64,000 bases of DNA from Sphingomonas sp. PP-CC-1A-547 (GCF_003610375.1 NZ_RAPZ01000015.1:1-64000), one strand, 5' to 3'; shown: positions 25,858 through 36,153, counted from the stretch's first letter. Notes: a model not told the origin generated them from the letters alone. Numbers and translations: made by a program.

Positions 25858-25886
25858 TACCCTCCCATTTTCAGGGGGAGGGTATC
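25858..25886 (-). terminator. Rho-independent terminator for the gmd-fcl operon
   Basis: Perfect 10-bp stem ATACCCTCCC/GGGAGGGTAT with a 9-nt loop. Read on the minus strand it follows the fcl stop by 16 nt and is followed by TTTTAC. The intervening 25691-25857 is AT-rich and shows no gene. Confidence 0.75.
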
Positions 25887-25902
25887 TCTGTTAATGTGAG
25901 AA

Positions 25903-26862
25903 TTAATGTGCCACGTTAGCGCGGAACCACGCGTAAGTATCCTTGACCCCCTCAGCAAGGGCAACGGAAGGCTTCCATCCCATACTAGTAAGCCGTCCCG
26001 AATCCATCAATTTGCGCATCGTACCGTCTGGCTTCGAGGTGTCGAAGCTGATGCGGCCGGTAAAACCTGTGACGTCCGCAACCAGATGCGCGAGTTCGCT
26101 GATGGTCACGTCCTCGCCAAAGCCCACGTTAATGTGGCTGAGCATTGGCTCCGTGTTCGCTTCGTACGTTTCCTTGTCGAGATCGAACACGAACAGCGAG
26201 GCCTCGGCCATGTCGTCGACATGCAGGAACTCGCGGTACGGGGTGCCGGTACCCCAGATCACCACCTCTTCGGCGCCGCTGGCAGCCGCTTCGTGAAAGC
26301 GGCGGATCAGAGCCGGCATCACGTGGCTGTTTTCCGGGTGAAAATTGTCACCCGGGCCATAGAGGTTGGTCGGCATCACGCTACGGTAGTCAGTGCCATA
26401 CTGGCGGTTATAGCTTTCGCACAGCTTGATGCCGGCGATCTTGGCAACCGCATACGGCTCATTGGTTGGCTCGAGGACGCCGGTCAGCAGTGCGTCCTCA
26501 CGCATCGGCTGTTCGACCGCACGCGGGTAGATGCATGAGGAGCCAAGGAACAGCAGGCGCTGCACGCCGGCGACGTAAGCCTGATGGATCACGTTCGCCT
26601 CAATCATGAGGTTCTCGTAGATGAAGTCGGCGGGGTAGGTGTTATTGGCATGAATGCCGCCCACCTTGGCAGCCGCCAGCACAACACCGTCAGGCTTCTC
26701 GCTTGCAAAGAAAGCACGCACCGCCGCTTGGTCTGTCAGGTCGAGTTCGGCGTGCGTGCGCGTGATCAGCTCGGCGCCGCGCTCGCGCAGTTTGCGCGAG
26801 ATCGCTCCACCGACCATGCCGCGATGGCCAGCCACATAGATGCGCATCGGATGTTGCTCCAT
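25903..26862 (-). CDS. fcl: GDP-L-fucose synthase
   Basis: 319 aa dual-function epimerase/reductase that turns GDP-4-keto-6-deoxymannose (made by Gmd) into GDP-L-fucose. G-H-R-G-M-V-G near 13-19, G-S-S-C-I-Y-P-R near 110, and Y-A-V-A-K catalytic Tyr/Lys near 140 are present, as are [27 protein letters not shown] at 26862 overlaps the gmd stop (ATGA); an internal ATG at 26847 is a second candidate. A good terminator follows at 25858-25886. Confidence 0.95.
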   Translation of the reverse strand: MEQHPMRIYVAGHRGMVGGAISRKLRERGAELITRTHAELDLTDQAAVRAFFASEKPDGVVLAAAKVGGIHANNTYPADFIYENLMIEANVIHQAYVAGVQRLLFLGSSCIYPRAVEQPMREDALLTGVLEPTNEPYAVAKIAGIKLCESYNRQYGTDYRSVMPTNLYGPGDNFHPENSHVMPALIRRFHEAAASGAEEVVIWGTGTPYREFLHVDDMAEASLFVFDLDKETYEANTEPMLSHINVGFGEDVTISELAHLVADVTGFTGRISFDTSKPDGTMRKLMDSGRLTSMGWKPSVALAEGVKDTYAWFRANVAH

Positions 26863-27989
26863 CAGCCTTCGACCGAAACGGGAAGATCGTAGCCATGGGT
26901 CTTGAGAAGGGCATGACGCTTGGCCGTGTGAAGGTCGGCTGCGACCATTTCCTGGCACATCTCCTGCACGCTGATCTCAGGGACCCAGCCAAGCCGGTCC
27001 TTCGCCCTGGTCGGGTCGCCGAGCAGCGTCTCCACCTCGGCCGGACGGAAATAGCGCGGGTCGATCCGAACGAGGATGTCGCCGGCCTTGACCGCCGGTG
27101 CATCATCGCCCTCGACCTTGTCGACGATGCCGACCTCGTCAACGCCTTCGCCCTCGAACCGCAGCGTGATGCCGAGGTGCGCAGCCGACCAGGTGATGAA
27201 CTCACGCACCGAGTACTGCACGCCGGTGGCGATGACGAAATCCTCGGCCTGCTCCTGCTGCAGCATCATCCACTGCATGCGGACATAGTCCTTGGCATGG
27301 CCCCAGTCGCGCAAGGAGTCGATATTGCCCATGAAGAGGCCCGTCTCCAGCCCTTGTGCGATGTTGGCAAGGCCGCGGGTAATCTTGCGGGTGACGAACG
27401 TCTCACCGCGGCGTGGGCTCTCATGGTTGAACAGGACGCCGTTGCAGGCGTACATGCCGTACGCCTCGCGGTAGTTGACCGTAATCCAGTACGCATAGAG
27501 CTTGGCGACCGCATAGGGCGAGCGCGGATAGAACGGCGTAGTTTCCTTCTGCGGGGTCTCCTGGACCAGGCCGTAGAGCTCGGACGTCGAGGCCTGGTAG
27601 AAGCGCGTTGTCTTTTCCATCCCGAGGAAGCGGATCGCCTCGAGCAGACGCAACGTGCCGAGGCCGTCTACGTCCGCGGTATATTCAGGCGCTTCGAAGC
27701 TGACCGCGACATGGCTCTGCGCACCGAGATTGTAGACCTCGTCGGGCTTCACCTCGCTCAGGATGCGCGTCAGGTTCGAGGTATCCGACAGATCGCCATA
27801 ATGCAGCTTGAGGTTGGGCTGCGGCGCGTGCGGATCCTGGTAGATGTGATCGATGCGCTGCGTGTTGAGTAGCGAGGCCCGGCGTTTGATGCCGTGAACC
27901 TCGTAGCCCTTTTCCAGTAGAAACTCAGCCAGATACGACCCGTCCTGACCGGTCACGCCTGTGATAAGAGCTACTTTCTTATTTTCCAC
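26862..27989 (-). CDS. gmd: GDP-mannose 4,6-dehydratase
   Basis: 375 aa, full length. It removes water from GDP-D-mannose to give GDP-4-keto-6-deoxy-D-mannose. [11 protein letters not shown] at ~9-19, S-T-S-E-L-Y-G near 130 and Y-A-V-A-K near 154 are the hallmarks. With fcl it forms a two-gene operon that makes GDP-L-fucose from the manC product, so fucose (or a related 6-deoxyhexose) should be in the polymer. Confidence 0.96.
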   Translation of the reverse strand: MENKKVALITGVTGQDGSYLAEFLLEKGYEVHGIKRRASLLNTQRIDHIYQDPHAPQPNLKLHYGDLSDTSNLTRILSEVKPDEVYNLGAQSHVAVSFEAPEYTADVDGLGTLRLLEAIRFLGMEKTTRFYQASTSELYGLVQETPQKETTPFYPRSPYAVAKLYAYWITVNYREAYGMYACNGVLFNHESPRRGETFVTRKITRGLANIAQGLETGLFMGNIDSLRDWGHAKDYVRMQWMMLQQEQAEDFVIATGVQYSVREFITWSAAHLGITLRFEGEGVDEVGIVDKVEGDDAPAVKAGDILVRIDPRYFRPAEVETLLGDPTRAKDRLGWVPEISVQEMCQEMVAADLHTAKRHALLKTHGYDLPVSVEG

Positions 27990-28024
27990 TGAGACTTCCT
28001 AGATTAAAAATTAATATTGAAGTT

Positions 28025-29398
28025 TTATATATTATGTTTTTCGGCGTTCGCGCGTAGCGAACACAGCCAAGTTGCCGATACGGCAAGTACCGCCATGATC
28101 AATGGAGTTCTTGCCGGATAATCAGCAATACTAGCTAAGAGAACTAGTAATATTATGACGGAACCTGTTCTTGCAATATGAGCCTCACCAGTAGCGCTAC
28201 TGCGCCAAGCCCGCCATGAAGCTGTGAAGAACCAAACAAGCGCACCAGCGAGTAGGGCTACGAATGGCAGGCCTCCCTCAATCAATAGCTCAATATAGTC
28301 ATTATGAGCATGGTTGAAATAGGTAGGTTTCAAAACATTAAAGGGTTCAACCATCCGAAACACGGAATCAAAAGACCCGAGCCCGGAGCCTACTGGAAAA
28401 TATTGCATGATCATGGAAATTAAAGTTGGAAATGCTCTGGACCGCATATCCGCACCAACTTCCTCGTCCAGCAACCGGTCAATCGCTTCGGCTCTGCCAA
28501 AGTCGACGCTTACGAGCAGCAGGACGATCAAAACAGTAAGAACCAAGAGGACCCCTGTCGGCAAAACCCAACGGGGCGCCCTGCGCGCCATCCCTGCAAT
28601 GGTTGGCCAGACGAGCAATCCCCCGCCTACCAAACCTACAGCAAGCAGGCCAAGACCGGCTCGAGATCCCGTGCCTATTACCATAAGCGAAAGCAGCAAG
28701 ACGATACCGAGCGCCGTCCAGCCTCGCCAGCCTGGCCGCTGTGATGGAGCATACCCCCATGCTAAGGTTAGCGGCACGCCGACTGCAAGGAAGAGGGCTT
28801 GATGATTGCGGTTGGCAAATAAGCCCGCGGCCTGACCACGAGTACTATTAATGAACGGATTGTCTATTATTCCGCCTGAGAGTTGGATGAGACCACAAAG
28901 CGCGCTGACGCAGACGATTGCAATCATAATCGGCAAAAATCTAGACTCCCGCGTAGCTGGAGACGCAGACATGCCAACTAGAACGGCAAACGGGACTGAA
29001 AGCGACAGCAGTGCGTTTAAGGCACCGTCAGGAACGATCGCTATTGGTCGCGATATTTCGCTTAGGCCAACTGCCGCCGTAACACTGGATATTAATTCTC
29101 GCCCTGGAAGTTTTGTCCATAAGGAAAACGGTATGGGAACTATCTGTAGGGCTACCAGTAAAGCCGCAATGGCAATTATCAAAAAAGGGGCGCGAAGTTC
29201 CCTAACGTTAAACTTAACTCTCGCTAACAGCAATCCCGCAACGGCAAGAAAAGACGCAGCCCGGACAAATCCCTGACCGAGTGTATTGGCTTTTGAAGCT
29301 CCACCGGCCAAGCAAAGGACGGCAAATAGCGCGATCATAACGAAGAACGGTGCGCCAGCGGAACGTATCCGTTTAGCACTAGGTGTATGTTTCGTCAT
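28025..29398 (-). CDS. O-antigen ligase/polymerase-family membrane protein (Wzy/WaaL type)
   Basis: 457 aa with about twelve hydrophobic helices. The family signature H-A-H-N-D-Y-I-E-L-L-I-E-G-G-L-P-F sits in the large periplasmic loop region near residue 365, preceded by G-S-G-L-G-S-F as in Wzy_C proteins. Such proteins polymerise repeat units or ligate polymer to an acceptor. Start at 29398 is 4 nt after the stop of the upstream dehydratase gene, so the two are co-transcribed. A second polymerase-like gene is at 37826. Which is polymerase and which ligase cannot be decided from sequence. Confidence 0.85.
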   Translation of the reverse strand: MTKHTPSAKRIRSAGAPFFVMIALFAVLCLAGGASKANTLGQGFVRAASFLAVAGLLLARVKFNVRELRAPFLIIAIAALLVALQIVPIPFSLWTKLPGRELISSVTAAVGLSEISRPIAIVPDGALNALLSLSVPFAVLVGMSASPATRESRFLPIMIAIVCVSALCGLIQLSGGIIDNPFINSTRGQAAGLFANRNHQALFLAVGVPLTLAWGYAPSQRPGWRGWTALGIVLLLSLMVIGTGSRAGLGLLAVGLVGGGLLVWPTIAGMARRAPRWVLPTGVLLVLTVLIVLLLVSVDFGRAEAIDRLLDEEVGADMRSRAFPTLISMIMQYFPVGSGLGSFDSVFRMVEPFNVLKPTYFNHAHNDYIELLIEGGLPFVALLAGALVWFFTASWRAWRSSATGEAHIARTGSVIILLVLLASIADYPARTPLIMAVLAVSATWLCSLRANAEKHNI

Positions 29399-29402
29399 GG
29401 GA

Positions 29403-31400
29403 TTAGGCCGCTGCACTGGGAGTAGGATATTCGTCGACGATGATAGACGTATCACCCTGCGATTTTTCGCAATTAGCTGCAGCCTTGAGGGTCACCCAGT
29501 CAACGAGTTCACTGTTTGGTACAAACTCAGGGACTATGGCTTGAAGAAGTTCGCGAACCGCATTGGCGTCGGACCCTGCAAGCAGTGTCTCAAGCGCAAG
29601 CAGCTTTGGCTGCAGCTGCTCCATTGGCAAGAAGCTCTCCATAGCTTTTCGAATCCGGGTATGTTGTGTCAGTATTGGAGCGTCATCGATCAGCAACTCC
29701 TCGTAAAGCTTCTCGCCAGGTCGAAGTCCCACAACCTTTAATTCTATATCACCGTGAGGATTGCTATCGTTTCGAACTGTCAGGCCTGATAATTCTATCA
29801 TGTTGCGTGCCAAGTCAGCAATGCGGACGGGCTCGCCCATATCGAGGACAAAAACCTCGCCACCTGTGGCCATTGTTCCGGCCTGTATGACGAGTTGCGC
29901 TGCCTCCGAAATTGTCATGAAGAAGCGGGTTATCCGCTCATCTGTTATTGTTATGGGACCGCCATGAGCGATTTGTTGTCTGAAAAGCGGTACAACAGAA
30001 CCGGACGATCCCAAAACATTGCCGAAACGTACCATAGAAAAGCAGGTCGTGCTGTTGCCGGCATGCATCGCTTGCAAAATCATTTCGGCTAACCGCTTGG
30101 TAGCCCCCATTACATTTGTCGGTCTAACAGCCTTATCGGTACTGATAAGGACGAAGCGCGGTATGCCATACTTGGAGCAAGCGCTTGCAACGGCGAACGT
30201 CCCAAAGGCATTGTTTGAAACGCCTTCGGCCAAGTTGTGCTCAACTAGGGGAACGTGCTTATACGCAGCAGCGTGATAGACGATATCAGGCCGCCAGCTA
30301 CTGATCACTTCATCAACTCGACGGCGGTCTTTCACAGATCCAAGCAATGGGATAAGCTCTACTGTGCTCAGGTCAGTGGTTGAAAGGTGAATTGTGCGTT
30401 CTAACTCACGATGTATGGTGTACAGCGCAAATTCGGAACTCTCAAATAAAAGTAGCTTAGCGGGCTGTACCTTTAAGATCTGCCGACATAACTCGCTGCC
30501 GATTGAGCCACCAGCGCCTGTCACCATGACCACACGGCCTACGATACGGTGTCGCATGAACTCTTCATCCGGACTTACCGGATCGCGGCCTAGCACGTCA
30601 CGAATGTCGAGCTCTTGGATGGTCTCTCCGCCAGCTTCACCACGAGCCACATGCATCAAATCGGGCAACGTACGTACCGCAATGCCGGGATGACGGAGCT
30701 TCGACAAAACTTCGTTGCGGCGAGTGCGGCTGGCCGACGGGATCGCCAAAAGTACCTCGGTAACGTCTAGCCGTTCGTAAAGAACGGGCAAATTGTCCGG
30801 CTTATGGACTCGTATGCCGTTGATTGTCGCACCTTGAATCTGCGAATTATCGTCCAGAAACCCGACAACCGTCATTTCGCCACGGTTGGTTAGTGCCGCT
30901 GATATCTGTCTACCGGAATCGCCTGCTCCATAGATCAGTACGCGCGGCCGTAGTCTCGCAATCGGACCGATCCGCTTTGGCGCCCCCAACAGATGGCGAG
31001 CGGCAACTCGGATCGTCAGCATCAGCACGAATAGCAACGCGGGCTGGATCAGACCAATCGTCCGAGGCACACCCGGAACGCCATAGGTTGTGAATATTAG
31101 CGCATAGATTACGCCATATGCTAGATTCGCAACGATCAAGAGCGTGAGAACGGCGTCTTGTGCGTATCGAGAGATAGCTCGATATACGCCGAGCACTGAG
31201 AATATCGGGAGCGCAATAATCATCGAGCCGAAAACGGCCGGTAACGGCCGATCTGAGAACGGCACCCATTCGTTAAGCCTCAGATAGAACGCCAACCAAA
31301 CTGCCAAGGCGCATAAGGCAGCATCTGCTGTTCCCAGGATGATGCGTTTGGCGGGGCGTGGAAGGTTGATCAATGGCTGCAAAATACGCGCGACGGCCAT
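29403..31400 (-). CDS. Membrane-bound UDP-sugar 4,6-dehydratase (WbpM/CapD family)
   Basis: 665 aa. Four or five N-terminal helices (~20-140) anchor it in the inner membrane. A first Rossmann segment Y-G-A-G-D-S-G-R starts at 157. The catalytic SDR domain starts with V-T-G-A-G-G-S-I-G-S-E-L at 293-304. S420-T-D-K-A-V and M431-G-A-T-K435 form the active site, with Met replacing the usual SDR Tyr, as in WbpM-type UDP-GlcNAc C4,C6 dehydratases. The product would be UDP-4-keto-6-deoxy-GlcNAc. Next to an initiating transferase and an SDR reductase, it fits a UDP-QuiNAc pathway (inference). Confidence 0.9.
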   Translation of the reverse strand: MAVARILQPLINLPRPAKRIILGTADAALCALAVWLAFYLRLNEWVPFSDRPLPAVFGSMIIALPIFSVLGVYRAISRYAQDAVLTLLIVANLAYGVIYALIFTTYGVPGVPRTIGLIQPALLFVLMLTIRVAARHLLGAPKRIGPIARLRPRVLIYGAGDSGRQISAALTNRGEMTVVGFLDDNSQIQGATINGIRVHKPDNLPVLYERLDVTEVLLAIPSASRTRRNEVLSKLRHPGIAVRTLPDLMHVARGEAGGETIQELDIRDVLGRDPVSPDEEFMRHRIVGRVVMVTGAGGSIGSELCRQILKVQPAKLLLFESSEFALYTIHRELERTIHLSTTDLSTVELIPLLGSVKDRRRVDEVISSWRPDIVYHAAAYKHVPLVEHNLAEGVSNNAFGTFAVASACSKYGIPRFVLISTDKAVRPTNVMGATKRLAEMILQAMHAGNSTTCFSMVRFGNVLGSSGSVVPLFRQQIAHGGPITITDERITRFFMTISEAAQLVIQAGTMATGGEVFVLDMGEPVRIADLARNMIELSGLTVRNDSNPHGDIELKVVGLRPGEKLYEELLIDDAPILTQHTRIRKAMESFLPMEQLQPKLLALETLLAGSDANAVRELLQAIVPEFVPNSELVDWVTLKAAANCEKSQGDTSIIVDEYPTPSAAA

Positions 31401-31577
31401 AAAAACTTACTCTCCAACATCGTCCGATCGGTGGTTCGACCCGCAGTTCGAATGCACCTGTAACATACGAACATTGGAGCTAGAGCCAAAGAGCACTCAT
31501 AGCCGGGCAGGGGGAGGTTGACCAGAGAAGGGTGACCATCCTACCGCAGCGGCGAACCTTTGCAGGGAATTGCGCAT

Positions 31578-32162
31578 ATGACCCAGGTTGGATCATGGAA
31601 GAAACGTGCCTTCGATTTGGGGTTGTCCCTGGTCCTACTACCGCCTTCTGTCGTGGTATGTGCCGTCGCCGCTGCCGTGATCGCAATCGACGACCGAGCC
31701 AACCCGTTGTTTATTCAAGAGCGGCTAGGCCGTGATGGGCGTCGCTTCAGACTCGTTAAACTTCGCACGATGCGCATTGGCACTGGGGACCGCCCGTCTC
31801 ACGAAACCAGCGCCGGCTCAATCACGCGCATGGGAGCGTTTTTACGTCGTACAAAGCTCGACGAACTACCGCAGCTATGGAACGTCCTGATTGGGGATAT
31901 GAGTTTCGTCGGGCCAAGACCCGGCTTACCGACGCAAGCCCTTTTAGATGCTAAGCGACAACAGCATGGGGTTCACAAACTGTTGCCAGGCATCACCGGC
32001 GTAGGACAGGTCGCCGGCCTCGATATGTCGCAGCCAGAACTCTTGGCCCAATATGATGCTCAATACCTCGGGCCCTGGTCCATAAAGCGTGACATGCATT
32101 TATTGTTGCAAACAGCGCTAGGCGGTGGTCGCGGTGATGCCGCTAATCGGCCTAACCGCTAA
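31578..32162 (+). CDS. Short initiating phosphoglycosyltransferase (PglC-like)
   Basis: 194 aa. It has one N-terminal re-entrant/membrane helix (~12-35, R-A-F-D-L-G-L-S then a hydrophobic stretch). The bacterial sugar-transferase core follows with [30 protein letters not shown] and P-G-I-T-G-V. This minimal form is the monotopic PglC type, which often uses 2-acetamido-6-deoxy sugars. It is divergent from the WbpM-like dehydratase and convergent with the SDR at 32198. ATG at 31578 has an AGGGA site; 31560 (TTG) is an alternative. It is the second initiating enzyme in the locus. Confidence 0.9.
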   Translation: MTQVGSWKKRAFDLGLSLVLLPPSVVVCAVAAAVIAIDDRANPLFIQERLGRDGRRFRLVKLRTMRIGTGDRPSHETSAGSITRMGAFLRRTKLDELPQLWNVLIGDMSFVGPRPGLPTQALLDAKRQQHGVHKLLPGITGVGQVAGLDMSQPELLAQYDAQYLGPWSIKRDMHLLLQTALGGGRGDAANRPNR

Positions 32163-32197
32163 GTTGAGGACGCAATATGTGCGAAATCACCGGTCAG

Positions 32198-33133
32198 TTA
32201 TCTGGACGGACGGAGCATCCGCGTGAGTGCAGGTTGAAGATGGTCCTTCGGTGTCCATTCTAATGCAGCGCAAGCCGCGTCATTGTCGATTTGAAGATTA
32301 CCAACGATACGGCGAACCTCGTCTCCGCGGCCCAACAATCGACCAGCCAGTTTAAGAGCGCTAACGGGTACGGGAAACAACCGCGCTTGTCGTCCAACAG
32401 CAAACCCAATTGCCTCCACTAGGGCACGTGTCGAATAATCTTTGCCGTCACTTACCGGTAGAATCATTCCAGCTGCCTTGGCACTTGTTAAAGCGCATAT
32501 CGTGGCATCAGCAAGATTGCATACGGAGATTAGACTGCGGCGATTGTTTACTAATCTAAATGGCAGCGGAACACCCTGCTGAACGGCCGATACCAGTCTT
32601 CCAAAATTACCAGCGACGCCACGACCATATACCATTGGCGGCCGTAGTATGACAGTCTGTAATCCGGCGGTGACGGCTTCATCTGCGATGAGGAGTTCCG
32701 CCTCATACTTGGTGCGGCCATAATCATCTTCGGGAGATGGTGTGTCGTGGCCCGAGAAGCGATGGTCAAAGCGCGTCTCTTCTCCATTAACCTTTATTGA
32801 GCTCATATATACGACACGCTTTATTCCTGCCGCGGTGGCAGCGTTCAGCAGACGCTGTGTCCCTTGAACGTTAACGCGTTGGAACGATTGTTGCGCATCC
32901 GCTGGATGTCCACGGACATGAGTGAGGGCTGCGAGGTGCGCTATCCCGTCGACTCCATGCAAGCCATCTGCGAGGGCAGAAACATCTGCACACTCTAGGT
33001 CACCCGCGATGACCTCGTTGCTCAGGCCGGTTTTGCGTCGGACGATCGGGATGACGTCATGCCCCGCCTGCTGCAGGCGCGTTGAAAGCTCCCGGCCTAC
33101 GAAACCAGATGCGCCCGTAACCGCTATTTTCAT
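32198..33133 (-). CDS. NAD-dependent epimerase/dehydratase, probable nucleotide-sugar 4-reductase (WbpV/WreQ-like)
   Basis: 311 aa extended SDR with G-A-S-G-F-V-G at ~7-13, S-S-I-K-V-N-G-E near 110 and Tyr-G-R-T-Lys near 138. The S-S-x-K-V-N-G-E segment is common in reductases that act on UDP-4-keto-6-deoxy-GlcNAc (WbpV, WreQ). With the dehydratase (29403) and PglC-like transferase (31578), it would complete synthesis and loading of N-acetylquinovosamine or a close sugar. It is last in a seven-gene overlapping operon running left from 39181. An epimerase role is the main alternative. Confidence 0.75.
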   Translation of the reverse strand: MKIAVTGASGFVGRELSTRLQQAGHDVIPIVRRKTGLSNEVIAGDLECADVSALADGLHGVDGIAHLAALTHVRGHPADAQQSFQRVNVQGTQRLLNAATAAGIKRVVYMSSIKVNGEETRFDHRFSGHDTPSPEDDYGRTKYEAELLIADEAVTAGLQTVILRPPMVYGRGVAGNFGRLVSAVQQGVPLPFRLVNNRRSLISVCNLADATICALTSAKAAGMILPVSDGKDYSTRALVEAIGFAVGRQARLFPVPVSALKLAGRLLGRGDEVRRIVGNLQIDNDAACAALEWTPKDHLQPALTRMLRPSR

Positions 33134-33873
33134 CGTAGTAATTCCAGTAGTTTCATAGGGTATTTACTAAAAATCATCGCTAAGTTTGTATAAATCCCAT
33201 TGTCTCTGCAAGCTCGGACGACTTCGCGATTGATTGTCAGGCGCGCTTTCCATCCGTCCGTACTCGCCCCGCCGGGGCGCATGTGCACGATGACTTGCGG
33301 TAGGTAGACGTATGAGAGCTTTTGAATGGTGAATGCGCGGACTACGAAGTCAAAATCGGCGGCAATCTTTAAATCGGTTCGGTAAGCCCCTACTTGAACG
33401 TAAGCATGTTTTTGCAAGTACATCCCGGGATGTGCGGGCATCCAACCCCACTTCGTCCGATTAGGGCGGAACCGATTGCTTTTATAGCGGCGGGTCTCGA
33501 CCCCTTCCGGATTGATAAAAGCGATGTCCCCCAGCACAGCATCTGGGCCTCCTCCCTCTACGAAAGCTCGCGCAACATCTGCCAGGGACTCTTGGGTTGC
33601 AAAAAAATCGTCTGCGTTCAAAATCCCAATTACATCACCGCTTGCCAGCGCAATGCCCTTATTCATCGCGTCATATAGGCCAAGGTCAGGCTCAGAAACG
33701 AAGATGGTCTTCTCGTTCTTCATCTTCTCTACGATCGACTGTGTTCCATCAACCGATGAGCCGTCGATGATGATATGTTCAATATTCTCATAAGTTTGAG
33801 ACTGAACAGAGGAGATTGTGCTTGCTATCGTGCCACTGGCATTAAAACAAACTGTTACGATGCTTATCTTCAT
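33130..33873 (-). CDS. Glycosyltransferase family 2
   Basis: 247 aa. It begins directly with the GT-A fold (S-I-V-T-V-C-F-N-A-S at 4-13), then I-I-I-D-G-S-S-V-D-G-T near 34, a D-x-G-x-Y-D-A-M-N-K-G-I segment near 63, and the metal-binding N-A-D-D-F near 87. No membrane helix. It is likely to add a sugar to the lipid-linked repeat unit on the cytoplasmic face. Donor and linkage cannot be predicted. It starts immediately after the stop of the upstream transferase gene and overlaps the SDR by 4 nt. Confidence 0.9.
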   Translation of the reverse strand: MKISIVTVCFNASGTIASTISSVQSQTYENIEHIIIDGSSVDGTQSIVEKMKNEKTIFVSEPDLGLYDAMNKGIALASGDVIGILNADDFFATQESLADVARAFVEGGGPDAVLGDIAFINPEGVETRRYKSNRFRPNRTKWGWMPAHPGMYLQKHAYVQVGAYRTDLKIAADFDFVVRAFTIQKLSYVYLPQVIVHMRPGGASTDGWKARLTINREVVRACRDNGIYTNLAMIFSKYPMKLLELLR

Positions 33874-34998
33874 TCAATTAAGTCCGCTATCGGTCATCTT
33901 ATGGTTGCCCGACGAATGATCTGGAACCTGGGTAACCAGTACCATTCTCGTTGCGACATCATCCCAGCTTGAAGGAATGCTTTCGAGGCGGCTTTCCCAG
34001 TTGGGCCACCACCCTTTATTCAATCGTTGGCTAAGCTCGGCGATAGCATTCTCTAGCGATGCTGGATCCTTTGGAGAGAAATAAATCGCTTCGCTACCGC
34101 ATAAGTCGCGAGCATAGGGTAGGTTGGCACAAATAATGGGCAGGCCCAGCCACATAGCTTCAACAAGCGGAAGACCGTAGCTTTCTGCTAAAGAAGGAAA
34201 GACAAGCGCGTCTGACTTAGCATATTCATCGCGCATGCCATTAGCATCCAACCGACCAACTGCCCTAATTGCGGGCTTATCTTGAATACCAGGAGTGGAA
34301 GGTACCGTTACTACCATATCGCCAACCAACTTGCTCCATGCCGGTAGAGCAGATGTTTTGTATAAGACGGAATGGTTTTTATGCGGGTACGGCGCAGCAG
34401 GATAAAACAAGCGGAGTTTGCCGACGCCTACCCTACCTGTTCGACGGATTCCGGAACTGAGAAGCCATTCGGGTGCTGGCTGCGGAATGACGTGAATTTT
34501 ATCCGATAGGGCGGGGTAGGCGGCGTTTAGTCCGCGCTTCATGGTTTCAGTTTGTACGATCGCTGCATCGACGTAAGTCGAATTAAAGCGAAGCAATGCG
34601 CGCGCGATAGAAAATTTGATCCTCTGAAAAAACGTCGTTCCGTCTAAGTTACCTAGCAAATGCTGGTTGTGAAAGAAAACGACCTGCCTACTACTAATTC
34701 TTACCGGCAGATCGCCTAATATGAGGATCGGCAACGAGTGCTTAAAACGCCGCGACATTAAAGTGCATTCAATGACTCTAGAGACCGTATTTGGCAAATA
34801 TCGGCGCGTTTGATGAGCGACAGTGAGAACGGAAAGCCGCTTATAGTTGGCCAGTGGTCCGGTTGCTGGTAGATAAATATCGACAATCTGGCCCGTTCTT
34901 TCCAGTGCCGGAAGCAGGGACTTTGTTAGTTCGGCCGCCCCGAGGCCCGTCACATTTGTAAGTCCGATCCGGACTTTGTTTGTTGGGCTGAAACTCAT
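33874..34998 (-). CDS. Glycosyltransferase (GT4/GT-B type)
   Basis: 374 aa two-Rossmann GT-B enzyme. N-terminal half: R-I-G-L-T-N-V-T-G-L-G with an acceptor-side domain. C-terminal half: the E-x7-E motif (S-L-A-E-S-Y-G-L-P-L-V-E-A), followed by W-L-G-L-P-I-I-C-A and D-L-C-G-S-E-A-I-Y-F, which binds the nucleotide-sugar. ATG at 34998 overlaps the preceding gene stop (ATGA) and has a GGAG site, which decides the start over 35019. Sugar specificity unknown. Confidence 0.87.
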   Translation of the reverse strand: MSFSPTNKVRIGLTNVTGLGAAELTKSLLPALERTGQIVDIYLPATGPLANYKRLSVLTVAHQTRRYLPNTVSRVIECTLMSRRFKHSLPILILGDLPVRISSRQVVFFHNQHLLGNLDGTTFFQRIKFSIARALLRFNSTYVDAAIVQTETMKRGLNAAYPALSDKIHVIPQPAPEWLLSSGIRRTGRVGVGKLRLFYPAAPYPHKNHSVLYKTSALPAWSKLVGDMVVTVPSTPGIQDKPAIRAVGRLDANGMRDEYAKSDALVFPSLAESYGLPLVEAMWLGLPIICANLPYARDLCGSEAIYFSPKDPASLENAIAELSQRLNKGWWPNWESRLESIPSSWDDVATRMVLVTQVPDHSSGNHKMTDSGLN

Positions 34999-36152
34999 TT
35001 GTTCGCTCCGGCGGGCCATTTATACCACGGTACTGCCGGTCGTTCATGCCGACCGTTTGCAGCTATTATCGCGGAATCAAAGTAATTTGCCGCTACCGTC
35101 GGCGTGAGTTGCAATGCCGCCCGCCGAGCGTTTGCCTGATAGATTTTTAAACGCTCTCGATTATTGCACCACGCTCGCAATATCCTGGTTAGGTCAGAGA
35201 CGTCTCCGTTGGAAAACACTTCCCCGGCATCGTAGGCTTCCACAACGGCGCCAGCGCCGACCGCGGTACTGCAGCAGACCGGCGTACCCGCTTGCAGCGC
35301 TTCGTTAACTACGACGCCCCAGCCATCAAACAAGCTGGGAAGCAGTAAAGCGTCGTACTTACTGATAGTCTCTGCTGCTTGCCCGAATGGCACCACGCCA
35401 ACATACTTAATAGCGGGCGAGAAGTCATATTGTTCGGGATCGCCTGCGCCAAACACGTCAAGAGATATCCGATATCCCTCATCCAGTAGAGACTGAACGG
35501 CCTGAATTGCTATTCGAAGTCCTTTCCGTGCGATTAAGCTTCCAACAAAAACCAAGCGCAAGTGTGGCCTCAGCTCGGTATTGCGGTTATCAGCTATGTC
35601 ATTGGCCGGAACAAAATATCCAAAAGGATATATCTTTTCGGACGAAATGCCTATTGACCTATACTGATCACACGCAAGCGGGGAAATCGCGAATACAGCG
35701 TGTATCTTCCGCGCGAATATAGCACCGTAGACCTTGTATATGATCGGGCGTAGCCATGACTTAATGCTATTCTTTAAATTATTCGTGTCTTCCAAATATG
35801 CCAAACCAGTAGTGGAAAACGGCTCAGAGATGACGGCAACCCTTAGACCTAGGCGGCAGGCCGCATACATTATCCGCATTTGTCGGAAGCTCTCAAATGG
35901 GCTCCCAAATACATGTATAGCAGTGGGGTACTTCGCCAACTCCACCTTTGCCCACTGGTGCCAGTTCTGACTAGGAATTAACTGTTCTGGTACAATATCG
36001 ACTGATTGACGCACCCATCCTTGCGCCTCTCGTAGCGAGTCACCTACACGTTCCACATTTACTACAAGTTCGCCATTAGCCAAACGACTCAAAGCGGCAT
36101 AGGTGTGAGACTGATGGTCCGTCAATAATGGGTGCCAGCAAACGTAACGCAT
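34995..36152 (-). CDS. Glycosyltransferase (GT4/GT-B type)
   Basis: 385 aa. The C-terminal domain has L-V-F-V-G-S-L-I-A-R-K-G-L near 200 and a D-G-W-G-V-V-V-N-E-A variant of the E-x7-E motif (first acid is Asp), then Q-A-G-T-P-V-C-C-S and G-A-V-V-E-A. These are standard GT4 features. Start at 36152 is one base after the upstream stop (TGATATG); a start at 36248 would lie inside the upstream gene. No membrane helix. Sugar unknown. Confidence 0.87.
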   Translation of the reverse strand: MRYVCWHPLLTDHQSHTYAALSRLANGELVVNVERVGDSLREAQGWVRQSVDIVPEQLIPSQNWHQWAKVELAKYPTAIHVFGSPFESFRQMRIMYAACRLGLRVAVISEPFSTTGLAYLEDTNNLKNSIKSWLRPIIYKVYGAIFARKIHAVFAISPLACDQYRSIGISSEKIYPFGYFVPANDIADNRNTELRPHLRLVFVGSLIARKGLRIAIQAVQSLLDEGYRISLDVFGAGDPEQYDFSPAIKYVGVVPFGQAAETISKYDALLLPSLFDGWGVVVNEALQAGTPVCCSTAVGAGAVVEAYDAGEVFSNGDVSDLTRILRAWCNNRERLKIYQANARRAALQLTPTVAANYFDSAIIAANGRHERPAVPWYKWPAGANK

Positions 36153-36153
36153 A

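Noticed and set aside
26895..27872. A 325-codon plus-strand frame opposite gmd
   Set aside because: Antisense shadow caused by high third-position GC; gmd has all its catalytic motifs.
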